The translations under genes and the position numbers were made by a program. From positions 1 through 35,436 of the IMG/VR virus record IMGVR_UViG_3300010885_022602: a stretch of 35,436 nt of DNA, one strand, 5' to 3'. This document shows positions 1-8,392 of the stretch, one piece after another. The DNA comes from a virus. Below the pieces are notes generated by a model. The model had not been told where the DNA came from, ran no database searches, and saw only the letters and a program-made list of their open reading frames with translations. Numbering within the stretch: position 1 is the stretch's first letter; every line of letters begins with the position of its first letter.

Positions 1-491
1 AGACGGGGGTTCATGTGCCGAGGTTCACGCTCCTGGGTTCATGTGCCGGGGGTCTGGGGCTTGAATGCCGGATGAAGGGCTGCGATGAATGGGGAGGGGA
101 TGGGCCAGAGCGCCCAGGTCCAAGCATTGGCGGGGGGCTTTCTACCCTAGAAAATTTCAAAGTCCATGAAACACGCCACATATTCCCCGTACCTTCCTCC
201 GCGATATAATATCCTTTCGCACATAGTTCACTTTTCTCCGGGAAAATAAATAACGAGAGATTCATGGAACACGAGGTACCCCTCCCGATCCACTCTACCC
301 CCTCTACCCGTATCGGTGGACCCCTGTGGCGCTATGTACGTCACCTCGAAGGTATACTCCGTACCCCACATTTTAGAAAAAATAGGAGTGGGTAGGAGTC
401 TTGGAGTGTCGTCTGAAGCATGTTCATTGTTCATTTGGAGTAGATAGGAGCCGGTGAGAGTAGTAATCGATGAAGGCCTGTCTGAGGGGGG
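1..491. other. Non-coding left-end control region
   Basis: I see no convincing gene here; the open frames on both strands have odd composition and no good ribosome binding site. The region holds a 14-base direct repeat GGGTTCATGTGCCG (7-20 and 35-48), a tandem CTCTACCC pair near 293-309, a pyrimidine-rich stretch (about 280-310) followed by a purine-rich stretch with several TAGGAG words (about 383-510), and an imperfect inverted repeat (356-369 against 388-399). It precedes the late-gene promoter. If the genome is circular or terminally redundant, it would separate the plus-strand late genes from the minus-strand early genes. Packaging site or origin function is only a guess. Confidence 0.45.
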
Positions 492-521
492 TTGACAGCC
501 GGTAGGAGCCTGTGGTACACT
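492..521 (+). promoter_or_regulatory. Sigma70-like promoter for the late/packaging operon
   Basis: A perfect -35 box TTGACA (492-497), an 18-base spacer and an extended -10 (TGG at 513-515 followed by TACACT at 516-521) are visible. The expected start of transcription, six to seven bases after the -10, falls at about 528, which is the A of the ATG of the small terminase gene. The message would therefore be leaderless or nearly so. No other strong promoter was seen upstream of the plus-strand block. Confidence 0.6.
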
Positions 522-527
522 CTGCAT

Positions 528-998
528 ATGAGTGACGTTATTGATATTGAACCCCTACGCTCCGTTGGAATAACGGAAGATATAGCGTTTGAATATCCGG
601 CGCTGACTCAAGCAGAAGACACGTTCGCTCTTGCGGTCATTGAATGTGGCGGGAATATCGCATCAGCGTACAAGATGACATTTGGTGCAGATTCTCCATT
701 CCCCGTAGCACGGGGCAAAGAGCTGCTAAGTAAACCCCAGATCGCCTTGCGTATCAAAGAGATCACGGACAAAATCCAAGATGCCTCTCTGATTTCGATG
801 GGCGCTCACCTCTACGAATTGGCGGATATACGCGACCTCGCGAAGGTATCAGGCCAGTTGAAAGTAGCGTTGGGCGCTGAACGAGCACGCGGTGAAGTAG
901 TCGGGCTATATGACAATTTCGCGAGCGGTAGCAAGAATAACGCCGGACCCGCGAATATTCAGATCAATCTGGTTAGCAAATTCGATGTGAATATCTGA
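528..998 (+). CDS. terS: Terminase small subunit (putative)
   Basis: A 156-residue protein directly upstream of terL, the usual place for the DNA-recognition subunit of the packaging motor. The N-terminal half is helical and looks like a small-terminase DNA-binding region, with the stretch GKELLSKPQIALRIKEIT resembling the post-helix segment of many TerS proteins. The assignment rests mainly on position and size. The frame is open upstream to a TTG at 492, but that codon is the -35 box of the promoter, so the ATG at 528 is chosen. A possible SD (AGGAG near 504-508) is too far from this ATG and would be upstream of the predicted transcript start. The stop overlaps the terL start by one base (TGATG). 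Confidence 0.65.
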   Translation: MSDVIDIEPLRSVGITEDIAFEYPALTQAEDTFALAVIECGGNIASAYKMTFGADSPFPVARGKELLSKPQIALRIKEITDKIQDASLISMGAHLYELADIRDLAKVSGQLKVALGAERARGEVVGLYDNFASGSKNNAGPANIQINLVSKFDVNI

Positions 999-2353
999 TG
1001 GCCGAATTTAAACTCACCGAAAAGCAGGAAGAGGCCCAAGAAGTGCTGGCAGGAAATGCCACACATGGGATGCTTTTTGGCGGGTCACGGTCTGGGAAGA
1101 CGTTTCTACTAGTCCGGAATGTCGTGCTGCGAGCAATGAAGGCTCCACGTTCACGTCACTGTATTTTGCGGTTCCGCTTTAACCACATAAAAGCGTCGAT
1201 TATTCTCGATACGTTTCCGAAGGTCATGGAAATATGTTTTCCGGGGGTCACGTTTAACCTCTCAAAGACCGACTGGTTTGTAGGCCTTCCAAATGGCAGT
1301 GAAATATGGTTTGGTGGGTTGGACGACAAAGAAAGAACGGAAAAAATCCTAGGTCAAGAATATTCGACGATATATTTCAATGAGTGTTCGCAGATCCCGC
1401 AGAATTCTCATGATATTGCGATGACCCGTTTAGCACAGCTTGCGGAAACCACGCCGGGTAAATATTTGATTCCGAGGGCGTTCTATGATATGAACCCCAC
1501 GAACAAGATGCACTGGGCATATAAGATATTCATCCAAAAGGTCGAGCCTGAGACGAAAAAGCCTCTGAGCCATCCGGAGAATTTCGTAAACTGCAAAATG
1601 AATCCGGAAGATAATTCTGAGAATCTTAGCAGCACGTATATTGAAACCCTGAAGGCGCTCAGTCCACGTCTTCGCAAACGTTTCTTGTTGGGCGAATTCG
1701 CGGATGCCACTCACAATGCGCTCTTTAATGATGAAAACTTTGAACTTTGGCGAGTAATCGATGGCGTGGTTCCTGACATGGTTCGAATCGTTATCTCTGT
1801 TGATCCTTCAGGTGCTGGAGATACTAACAACGCTGACAACGACGCTATTGGTATTATAGTAGCCGGGATAGGCACGGACGGACATTGCTACGTACTGGAA
1901 GATATCACCGTGAAAGCTGGCCCGGCGACTTGGGGACGAGTGGTTACGGACGCTTACGACCGATATGAAGCAGATGCGGTAGTAGGGGAAGTAAATTACG
2001 GTGGCGCAATGGTCAAGCATGTGATTCAGACTGCTCGTCCACGCACGAATTTCCGGAAAGTCACGGCTACCCGTGGTAAAGTAGTACGGGCTGAACCCAT
2101 TTCGGCGCTTTACGAACAAGGTAAGGTACGCCACGTTGGATATATGCGAGACTTGGAAGACGAACTCTCGGCATTTACTACAGGCGGTTATATAGGCGAA
2201 AATAGTCCGAACCGGGCCGACGCGCTTGTTTGGGCTATTTCCGAACTATTTCCCGGCATTATCAAGCCACGCAAGGAAAAACAAGCCGTGGAAAGTGTGC
2301 GACAACGTGAGTTTCAAGGTCGCGGAGTAGCCTCTTCATGGATGGGCAGCTAA
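998..2353 (+). CDS. terL: Terminase large subunit
   Basis: The 451-residue packaging ATPase-nuclease that pumps DNA into the prohead. The Walker A motif GGSRSGKT is at residues 28-35 and Walker B TIYFNE at 124-129, with the catalytic Glu at 129. The coupling-type motif DMNPTN lies near 164. The C-terminal RNaseH-like nuclease shows the expected acidic residues: D269 in VDPSG, E331 in VVGEV and D408 in NRADALVW. Length is normal for a compact phage TerL. Its ATG overlaps the terS stop by one base, suggesting translational coupling, and the next gene begins directly after its stop. Confidence 0.95.
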   Translation: MAEFKLTEKQEEAQEVLAGNATHGMLFGGSRSGKTFLLVRNVVLRAMKAPRSRHCILRFRFNHIKASIILDTFPKVMEICFPGVTFNLSKTDWFVGLPNGSEIWFGGLDDKERTEKILGQEYSTIYFNECSQIPQNSHDIAMTRLAQLAETTPGKYLIPRAFYDMNPTNKMHWAYKIFIQKVEPETKKPLSHPENFVNCKMNPEDNSENLSSTYIETLKALSPRLRKRFLLGEFADATHNALFNDENFELWRVIDGVVPDMVRIVISVDPSGAGDTNNADNDAIGIIVAGIGTDGHCYVLEDITVKAGPATWGRVVTDAYDRYEADAVVGEVNYGGAMVKHVIQTARPRTNFRKVTATRGKVVRAEPISALYEQGKVRHVGYMRDLEDELSAFTTGGYIGENSPNRADALVWAISELFPGIIKPRKEKQAVESVRQREFQGRGVASSWMGS

Positions 2354-2602
2354 ATGAAAAAAGTGTCGCTTAGTATCGGGCGCGGTGAGAAGTTGCCTAC
2401 ATCTCAGGGTGCGGGGTTGACCGCCAAGGGTCGAGAGAAATATAACGCCGCTACCGGCGGTAATTTAAAAGCTCCCCAACCTCAAGGTGGCGCTCGCAAG
2501 GACTCGTTCTGCGCTCGTATGTCGGGTGTGCCGGGACCGATGAAAGATGATAAAGGTAGACCCACCCGTAAGGCAGCTGCATTAGCAAGATGGAAATGTT
2601 GA
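2354..2602 (+). CDS. Small conserved phage protein with SFCARM motif
   Basis: An 82-residue basic protein with no spacer after terL. It carries the pattern LTAKGREKYN, then APQPQGG, KDSFCARMSGV and a C-terminal ARWKC. I recognise this layout (Lys/Gly-rich, SFCARM, terminal WKC) from a small protein commonly encoded next to terminases in podophages; I recall it as DUF6321-like but cannot confirm the family number. Function is unknown. Position suggests a role in packaging or head assembly, but that is inference. Confidence 0.8.
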   Translation: MKKVSLSIGRGEKLPTSQGAGLTAKGREKYNAATGGNLKAPQPQGGARKDSFCARMSGVPGPMKDDKGRPTRKAAALARWKC

Positions 2603-2610
2603 GGTAAATT

Positions 2611-2757
2611 ATGCCACTCGTTAAATCACCAACCCCCAAAGCCTTTCGTGAAAACGTCAAGGCTGAGGTCAAGGCCGGGAAGCCTATCAAACAAGCTGTT
2701 GCGATTGCATATGCAGTCAAGCAAGGCGCAAATAAATCAATGGCCAAAAAGAAATAA
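2611..2757 (+). CDS. Small Lys/Ala-rich phage protein
   Basis: A 48-residue frame: it starts MPLVKSPTPKAF, continues with KAGKPIKQAVAIAYAVKQ and ends MAKKK. A Lys/Ala-rich protein with the phrase GKPIKQAVAIAY is a pattern I have seen in short phage proteins near the terminase and portal genes, of unknown function. A GAGG-containing sequence (GAGGTAAATT) precedes the ATG. The stop TAA shares one base with the portal ATG (TAATG), so the gene is packed in the same operon. It is very basic, so nucleic-acid binding is possible but unproven. Confidence 0.75.
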   Translation: MPLVKSPTPKAFRENVKAEVKAGKPIKQAVAIAYAVKQGANKSMAKKK

Positions 2758-4943
2758 TGGCTGATCAAACAGGCATGGTAGCGGTAGGAAATGTCGCCAA
2801 TGGTGGTGGCAGGAGGAACGATGATTCCGACGTTCTAGCTACCGCTCGTACCCGCCTGGACATGGCGATTTCAGCGTTGTCGGAATCCCGCGAGGATGAG
2901 ATCGACGACTTGAGATTTTATGCTGGTAGTCCGGATAATCAATGGCAGTGGCCTGCCGATGTGTTGGCGACCCGTGGAGCGGTGCAGGGTCAGACCATCA
3001 ACGCACGACCTTGCCTGACCATTAACAAGCTGCCCCAGCACGTTAGGCAGGTAACCAATGATCAACGGCAGAACCGTCCAACTGGCAAGGTTATTCCAGC
3101 CGACGACAAGGCAGACATTGACGTTGCCGAAGTCTTCAACGGCATGGTGCGGCACATTGAGTACATCTCGGACGCAGATGTGGCTTACGACACCGCATGC
3201 GAAAACCAAGTCTCCTACGGAGAAGGTTATATCCGACTCTTGACCGAGTATTGCGACGACAACACGTTTGATCAGGACATCAAGATTGGTCGGGTACGCA
3301 ATTCGTTCTCGGTGTACATGGACCCGACGATCCAAGATCCTTGCGGTGCCGACGCCAAATACTGTTTTATCACCGAAGACATCCGCAAAGACGATTACCA
3401 ACGGATGTATCCCGATTCAGCGCCCATCACGACTTTACAAACGCTTGGAGTGGGTGACCAGAACTTGTCGCAATGGTTGAACGAGGACACGATTCGCGTT
3501 GCTGACTATTATTACGTTGATTACGATACGGCTACGCTTAATTTGTACCCTGGCAACGCCACGGCGTTTGCTGGAACGCCTGAAGACAAGCAGTTGAAAG
3601 CTATCTACGGCAAGCCCAAGAAGAGCCGTGAATCTGACCGACGAAGAATCAACTACTGCAAGATTAACGGATACGAGATCTTGGAAAAACGCGAGTGGGC
3701 GGGTAGATTTATTCCGGTTGTGCGTGTTGTAGGCAACGAATTCGAGGTAGATGGTCGTTTGTACGTATCTGGTATCGTGCGAAATGCCAAGGATGCCCAG
3801 CGGATGTACAACTATTGGGTGAGCCAAGAGGCAGAAATGTTGGCGTTGGCTCCCAAAGCACCATTTATCGGCTACGGTGGGCAGTTTGAAGGTTACGAGA
3901 ACCAGTGGAAGACTGCCAACACGACCAACTGGCCGTATCTGGAGGTGAACCCTGACGTCACGGACGGCGCGGGGGTTACCCTGCCACTACCCCAGCGTGC
4001 CCAGCCTCCGATGGCCTCTACGGGCCTCCTGCAGGCAAAAGCGGGGGCGTCTGAGGACATAAAATCGTCGACAGGACAGTACAATGCCTCCTTGGGCATG
4101 ACATCAAACGAGCGTAGTGGCAAGGCAATTCTTGCGAGGCAACGTGAAGGCGATGTAGGCACTTACCACTTTGGTGACAATTTGGCACGTGGTGTGCGGT
4201 ATTTGACCCGCCAATTGGTGGACCTGATCCCCAAGATTTACGATACTCAGCGTATTGCTCGAATTATCGGTGAAGACGGCGAGACAAGCATGGTCAAGAT
4301 CGACCCGATGCAGCAAGAGCCGGTCAAGAAAATCGTAGATCAGCAAGGTATCGTGATCGAAAAGATTTACAACCCCGGTGTTGGGAAGTATGATGTGGTG
4401 GCCACTACCGGGCCGGGTTACGCGACCAAGCGCCAAGAAGCGTTGGAAGCAATGGCCCAGTTGCTGCAAGGCAATCCGCAGTTGTGGCAAGTAGCAGGCG
4501 ACCTGTTTGTGAAGAACATGGATTGGCCTGGTGCCCAAGAAATGGCGAAACGCTTTGCCAAGACGATTGACCCCAAGCTGATGCAAGACGGCGACAAGCC
4601 TCCTGAGTTGCAGGCCGCAGAGCAGCAGATTCAGGCGATGGGTCAGGAGATGGAGCAGATGCACCAGATGATTATCAACGCCGGTAAGTCGATTGAGGCG
4701 CAAGACATGCATCGCAAAGACTTTGAGGCGACTGTAAAGGCGTATCAAGCCGAAACCCAACGCATCTCTGCTGTGCAAGCCAGTATGTCCCCAGAGCAGA
4801 TTCAAGATATCGTCATGGGTACGGTTCACGGGATGATCACTTCGGGTGATCTGGTGGGCGAGATGCCTGGTCGTGATGTGGACACCGGGCCGGAGATGCC
4901 GCAAGAGGGCATGGAACAACAGCCAATGGGAATGCCACAATGA
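2757..4943 (+). CDS. Portal protein, P22 gp1-like
   Basis: A 728-residue portal, close to the length of the P22 portal (725). The body segment with DLRFYAGSPDNQW near residue 50 and the NQVSYGEGYIRL region near 150 match the P22-type portal family. The C-terminal part (about residues 600-690) is Gln/Met-rich and predicted to be helical or coiled-coil, as in the barrel and crown of P22-type portals. It forms the dodecameric channel at the packaging vertex and binds the terminase and the head completion proteins. The ATG overlaps the preceding stop, and the stop overlaps the next start (ATGA). Confidence 0.93.
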   Translation: MADQTGMVAVGNVANGGGRRNDDSDVLATARTRLDMAISALSESREDEIDDLRFYAGSPDNQWQWPADVLATRGAVQGQTINARPCLTINKLPQHVRQVTNDQRQNRPTGKVIPADDKADIDVAEVFNGMVRHIEYISDADVAYDTACENQVSYGEGYIRLLTEYCDDNTFDQDIKIGRVRNSFSVYMDPTIQDPCGADAKYCFITEDIRKDDYQRMYPDSAPITTLQTLGVGDQNLSQWLNEDTIRVADYYYVDYDTATLNLYPGNATAFAGTPEDKQLKAIYGKPKKSRESDRRRINYCKINGYEILEKREWAGRFIPVVRVVGNEFEVDGRLYVSGIVRNAKDAQRMYNYWVSQEAEMLALAPKAPFIGYGGQFEGYENQWKTANTTNWPYLEVNPDVTDGAGVTLPLPQRAQPPMASTGLLQAKAGASEDIKSSTGQYNASLGMTSNERSGKAILARQREGDVGTYHFGDNLARGVRYLTRQLVDLIPKIYDTQRIARIIGEDGETSMVKIDPMQQEPVKKIVDQQGIVIEKIYNPGVGKYDVVATTGPGYATKRQEALEAMAQLLQGNPQLWQVAGDLFVKNMDWPGAQEMAKRFAKTIDPKLMQDGDKPPELQAAEQQIQAMGQEMEQMHQMIINAGKSIEAQDMHRKDFEATVKAYQAETQRISAVQASMSPEQIQDIVMGTVHGMITSGDLVGEMPGRDVDTGPEMPQEGMEQQPMGMPQ

Positions 4944-5308
4944 TGTACAAAGCCTGTGATTTTGTCGGGATGCTCTTCTTGGCGCGGGATGTGGCGCACA
5001 GCGTCCACTTGAACACGCGCAGCTACAGCAAACACGTAGCACTCAACATCTTTTATGAGCGCATTGTTGGTGCGGCTGATGACTTTGCTGAAGCCTATCA
5101 GGGGCGTCATGGGTTGATGGGGCCAATTGCGCTGCATTCCGCCACCAAGACCGCAAATATCATCGACTTCCTGCAAGGCCAGTTGGATGAGATTGAAAAG
5201 TGCCGGTATGACGTAGTAGACAAGTCTGACTCTTCGATCCAACAGCTTATAGATAACATCGTAGAGATCTATTTGCGTACACTCTACAAACTCCGCTTCT
5301 TGGCGTAA
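4940..5308 (+). CDS. Small helical protein, possibly ferritin-like (DUF5856-type)
   Basis: A 122-residue protein that appears all-helical. The N-terminal segment with FLARDVAHSVHLNTRSYSKH followed by ALNIFYERIVGAADDFAEAYQG resembles small Dps/ferritin-like phage proteins I know as DUF5856; spaced His and Glu residues (H20, H23, H32, E44, D52) would suit such a fold. I recall the family name from memory and cannot verify it. Enzymatic or DNA-protecting activity is not shown. It overlaps the portal stop by four bases (ATGA), so the two are probably translationally coupled. A second in-frame ATG at 4943 is an alternative start. Confidence 0.7.
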   Translation: MMYKACDFVGMLFLARDVAHSVHLNTRSYSKHVALNIFYERIVGAADDFAEAYQGRHGLMGPIALHSATKTANIIDFLQGQLDEIEKCRYDVVDKSDSSIQQLIDNIVEIYLRTLYKLRFLA

Positions 5309-5317
5309 GGAAAAATC

Positions 5318-5620
5318 ATGGAATTTCTCAATCCACTGGCCGATACCAATTTCCCTTCCAAGTCCATCACTTACACTGGCACTGCTGGCGTGACAGGTAC
5401 TTGGCCTGCTGGTGCTCAAGGCGTGGTAGTTTGGTCTGATCAGGCTTGCTATGTGCTGGTTGGTGAAGGCGTTACTGCTACTACGGCAAGCACCCCGATC
5501 CCCCCGTTTACCCCGATTCCGTTTAAGATTCCTGCCAGCGTTAGCGACCAATGGCGCGTAAGCGCAATTCAAGTGTCTACGGGCGGCACGATTTACTGCA
5601 AACCGATTAACGCACAATGA
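5318..5620 (+). CDS. Small beta-rich virion protein (hypothetical)
   Basis: A 100-residue protein with an AAGGA ribosome site eight bases before the ATG. Composition is rich in Thr, Val, Gly and Pro with alternating beta-type segments, including a GVVVWSDQACYVLVG strand pair, an IPPFTPIPF turn and a C-terminal IYCKPINAQ. This is typical of small phage head-decoration or tail-associated proteins, but I do not recognise the family with certainty. It opens the receptor-binding module placed between portal and scaffold. Its stop overlaps the start of the next small gene (ATGA). Confidence 0.75.
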   Translation: MEFLNPLADTNFPSKSITYTGTAGVTGTWPAGAQGVVVWSDQACYVLVGEGVTATTASTPIPPFTPIPFKIPASVSDQWRVSAIQVSTGGTIYCKPINAQ

Positions 5621-5781
5621 GCTTCTTTGGAATTCCTATTCGCAATGGTGTTGCCATTGGGTTGGGGAGCATTATTTCTCTTCTGTCTGGTTACGCCGAT
5701 GCGACCGTGCAGGGCAATCTATTAACTGAGATCGGCGACAACCTCATTAAAGAGGATGGCGGCTTGATCTTGCTGGAGTGA
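5617..5781 (+). CDS. Small conserved phage protein (54 residues)
   Basis: A short frame joined to its neighbour by an ATGA overlap. It begins MSFFGIPIRNGVAIGLG, contains a hydrophobic segment (AIGLGSIISLLSG, residues 14-26), then an acidic tail ending GGLILLE. The hydrophobic segment could be membrane-associated. The codon pattern agrees with the surrounding genes. The GGAG at its 3' end serves as ribosome site for the next gene, which supports its reality as an operon member. Function unknown. Confidence 0.65.
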   Translation: MSFFGIPIRNGVAIGLGSIISLLSGYADATVQGNLLTEIGDNLIKEDGGLILLE

Positions 5782-5786
5782 CATAA

Positions 5787-6284
5787 ATGGCCGTATTTCT
5801 CTCTCCAGTGGGCGGCGCTGCGGCTCAGTTCTTTACAAACAGCGGCGTTATCTTGTCGGGTGGCAAGCTGTACAGCTACGCTGCGGGTACGACGACTCCA
5901 CAGGCTACTTTTACCAGTTCTTCTGGAAACACCGACCATACCAATCCAATTATTTTGGATTCGGCGGGTCGTGTACCTGGCGGTGAAGTTTGGTTAAGCG
6001 CACCGCCGTACAAATTTGTCCTGAATACGGCAACGGATGTACTGATAGCCACGTATGACAACATACGGGGATTGGGGGCTGCAAGCTACCAAGTAGATAA
6101 CTTTACGGGTACTGGATTGCAAACGGTATTTACGTTAAGCGCCGCATCACTGGGTGAGAATTTTACATTTGTGTACGTCAATGGCGTGTACCAAAACAAG
6201 AATACCTACGCTGTGTCAGGCACAGCCTTAACTTTCTCACAAGCACCCCCGCTTACTTCGCTAATTGAAGTAATGTTTAACTGA
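5787..6284 (+). CDS. Tail fibre / receptor-binding adaptor protein
   Basis: A 165-residue protein. Residues about 20-80 form the GGKLYSYAAGTTTPQATFT ... NPIILDSAGRV ... YKFVL pattern common in N-terminal domains of phage tail fibres and tailspikes, where it mediates attachment to the virion. Residues about 100-165 form a second beta domain with FTGTGLQTVFTLS and FVYVNGVYQNKNTY, also frequent in fibre proteins. The absence of a long C-terminal receptor domain suggests that it is an anchor for the two following proteins or a stand-alone short fibre. GGAG is nine bases upstream. Confidence 0.75.
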   Translation: MAVFLSPVGGAAAQFFTNSGVILSGGKLYSYAAGTTTPQATFTSSSGNTDHTNPIILDSAGRVPGGEVWLSAPPYKFVLNTATDVLIATYDNIRGLGAASYQVDNFTGTGLQTVFTLSAASLGENFTFVYVNGVYQNKNTYAVSGTALTFSQAPPLTSLIEVMFN

Positions 6285-6295
6285 TTGGATACGTC

Positions 6296-6895
6296 ATGGC
6301 AGACACCAAAATCTCGGCGCTTCCTGCGTCAACTACCCCGCTTGCTGGTACTGAGGTACTTCCAATTGTTCAGTCAAGCGCAACTAAGCAAGTGTCTGTT
6401 GCCAACTTGACTGCTGGCCGCGCAATTAGCGCAACTCAACTGACGTTGACTACTGGCAATCTGATTGTTGCAAGTGGTCAGGGAATTGATTTTTCTGCCA
6501 CACCAGGCACAGGCACAAGCGAGTTGCTGGCTGACTACGAAGAGGGTACTTGGACGCCGACTGATGGTTCTGGAGCCGCGTTAGTTTTTACTTCAGCACT
6601 AGGGGTTTACGCAAAAATAGGGCGCATGGTTTATTGGCAAGTCAATATTGTCTACCCTGCAACAGCTAGCGGTGCGACTGCTTCTTTTGCGGGATTGCCT
6701 TTTGCTTTGAATGCTTTTGGCGCACAAGGACGCGCAGGTTCAACTATTACCGCCACTTCAGTAGCAACACTCATTCAATCATTGCAACTTGAAACAACTA
6801 ACTCAGTCCGTCTTTACAAAGCAGGACTTGTTCAATCAACAAATATTGAATTAACTGGAGCAACCCTTTACGCTGCTGGTTTTTACTCGGTATAG
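6296..6895 (+). CDS. Tail fibre-like virion protein
   Basis: A 199-residue beta-rich protein. The N-terminal 35 residues (MADTKISALP ... EVLPIVQSS.TKQVS) are an anchor module also present at the start of the protein at 12603-13211. The middle contains the SELLADYEEGTWTPTDGSG phrase typical of phage fibre proteins, followed by a compact Ala/Thr/Ser-rich beta domain. It probably forms part of the receptor-binding apparatus with the tailspike that follows. Its 3' half is more A/T-rich than the portal or coat genes, consistent with mosaic exchange. Confidence 0.75.
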   Translation: MADTKISALPASTTPLAGTEVLPIVQSSATKQVSVANLTAGRAISATQLTLTTGNLIVASGQGIDFSATPGTGTSELLADYEEGTWTPTDGSGAALVFTSALGVYAKIGRMVYWQVNIVYPATASGATASFAGLPFALNAFGAQGRAGSTITATSVATLIQSLQLETTNSVRLYKAGLVQSTNIELTGATLYAAGFYSV

Positions 6896-6904
6896 GGAAA
6901 CAAA

Positions 6905-8314
6905 ATGAGCCTTACAAAAGTTTCTTACTCTATGATTTCAGGGGCGTATGTAAACGTTCTTGACTTTGGTGCTGATCCTTCTGGAGTAAATAATTCAGCA
7001 GCCGCATTTCAAGCTGCGATTGATTACGCAAAAAACAATGTAAAGGGTGTTTTTATACCATCTAGTAATGCAAGTGCGGTCTATAAAATTCAAAGCCCTC
7101 TTGTGATTAACAAAGCAATTGATTTTATTGGCGAGTCAATGAATGGTGTCACCCTTAACGGCGTTGGGATAGGTGCTGGCAACTACCTTTTGTCTATCAC
7201 CGATCCTTCAAAAATCACAGGCATGAAGGTTGGTAACTTTACGCTGATGGGGGATAGCGCTTGCAATTGTCTATATATCAACAACGTCACTGCATCAACA
7301 TTTGAGAATATTAACGTTCGCACAGCAGTAAACGGCGTTGACTTTGCAGGTACAGCTGGTAATAACTACCAGATGACTTGGTCAAACCTTAATACTTTAA
7401 CGGCCATATCTGGAAGTGCGGTAAGAATTTTATCGGGTGGTTCAGTTGTTCATACAACATTCCAAAATTGTTTTTTTGGTGGCAACATTGGGTTTTATGC
7501 AAACAGCGGAAGCGCCATTGCATCAACAACAATGCTTAGTTGCAACTTTGAATCAAACACAAATCATGGGTTTCTTGTAGAGGGTTCAGTACAAGGCCTA
7601 TCTATGGTTGGATGCAGAACAGAGGGCATTAATAGCGTAATTGCGGATTTTATGTTTGACCCGCAAGCAGGTGCAACCTGTAACGGCATTTCAATTACTG
7701 GTGGTTATTTCAGCAGAGGTAGTGCTGCCAGCGCTATTCGTTTTAATACTTTAAGCAATGGATTTCTTGTTTCTGGAAATTTTACCCGCCAAGGTTACAC
7801 GCAACTTGTGTTTTGCAATGGTACTGGCGACTCTGGAACAATTTCCGGTAATTATCAAGAATTCAACGCCAATAACTATCCGTCTATTGGAAATCCAATA
7901 AATACTAACAGACTATCTGTTGCGGTATTTAATAATCAATTTTTTGATACTACAACCAGCACCCAAACATTAATTGGAAACTTTAACCCTAATCCTATTT
8001 CTGGTGTATCTGGGGTTTTTAGAAGTTTCAACGGAACTGTTTCTGTTGCCAACAATACGTTTGCTACGCTATTTGACGTAGCTGACAGTGGTGGCATATA
8101 TATTCTTCAAATATGGGTAAGTGGCAGCGCTTCGACTTTTAACGCTTGGGCAGTTGTTTCAGATAGTGGTGCTACCGCTAGTTCTCCAGTTATTTTGACT
8201 CAGAATGATGGCGGCAGTGGATCGTTGTTTCAAATATCAGGCACTAATGTGCAAGCAAAACAACTTACAGGCGGCGTTGCCACTATAAATTGGGCGTACA
8301 TTCGTATTTTTTAA
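6905..8314 (+). CDS. Tailspike with pectate-lyase-like beta-helix, putative depolymerase
   Basis: A 469-residue protein. Residues 15-60 carry the NVLDFGADPSGVNNSAAAFQAAID signature of the pectate-lyase superfamily entry to a right-handed beta-helix, the fold of most phage capsule or O-antigen depolymerases. Repeated short coils rich in Asn, Gly and Thr run to about residue 330 (for example FENINVRTAVNGVDF and GLSMVGCRTEG), followed by a C-terminal beta domain. It would bind and possibly cleave host surface polysaccharide; catalytic residues cannot be assigned by eye. The DNA is clearly richer in A/T than the flanking head genes, suggesting acquisition from elsewhere. GGGAAAC precedes the ATG. 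Confidence 0.85.
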   Translation: MSLTKVSYSMISGAYVNVLDFGADPSGVNNSAAAFQAAIDYAKNNVKGVFIPSSNASAVYKIQSPLVINKAIDFIGESMNGVTLNGVGIGAGNYLLSITDPSKITGMKVGNFTLMGDSACNCLYINNVTASTFENINVRTAVNGVDFAGTAGNNYQMTWSNLNTLTAISGSAVRILSGGSVVHTTFQNCFFGGNIGFYANSGSAIASTTMLSCNFESNTNHGFLVEGSVQGLSMVGCRTEGINSVIADFMFDPQAGATCNGISITGGYFSRGSAASAIRFNTLSNGFLVSGNFTRQGYTQLVFCNGTGDSGTISGNYQEFNANNYPSIGNPINTNRLSVAVFNNQFFDTTTSTQTLIGNFNPNPISGVSGVFRSFNGTVSVANNTFATLFDVADSGGIYILQIWVSGSASTFNAWAVVSDSGATASSPVILTQNDGGSGSLFQISGTNVQAKQLTGGVATINWAYIRIF

Positions 8315-8327
8315 TTGCTAAACCGTA

Positions 8328-8371
8328 CCAGTTCGGACAACTGGAAACCTTAGTGTTTGACTGTATAGTCA
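8328..8371. other. Two small hairpins after the tailspike gene
   Basis: The 78-base gap holds CCAGTT/AACTGG (8328-8333, 8339-8344; five-base loop) and TGACT/AGTCA (8358-8362, 8367-8371; four-base loop). A direct repeat CTGGAAAC occurs at 8341-8348 and 8374-8381. There is no T-run, so these are not classical terminators. They may be RNA-processing or stability elements at the end of the receptor module. Confidence 0.35.
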
Positions 8372-8392
8372 GGCTGGAAACAAGGAAATATA

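Noticed and set aside
205-210. TATAAT on the plus strand
   Set aside because: No -35 box at suitable distance and no gene closely downstream; likely chance in an A/T-rich patch.
11-265. Minus-strand 84-codon frame
   Set aside because: Pro/Ser-rich with no ribosome site and no family resemblance; overlaps repeats in the control region.
228-527. Minus-strand 99-codon frame
   Set aside because: Starts within the terS promoter, composition is not protein-like, and no SD is present.
4104-5042. Long minus-strand frame (312 codons)
   Set aside because: It is antisense to portal; His/Leu/Arg-rich composition is typical of a shadow frame.
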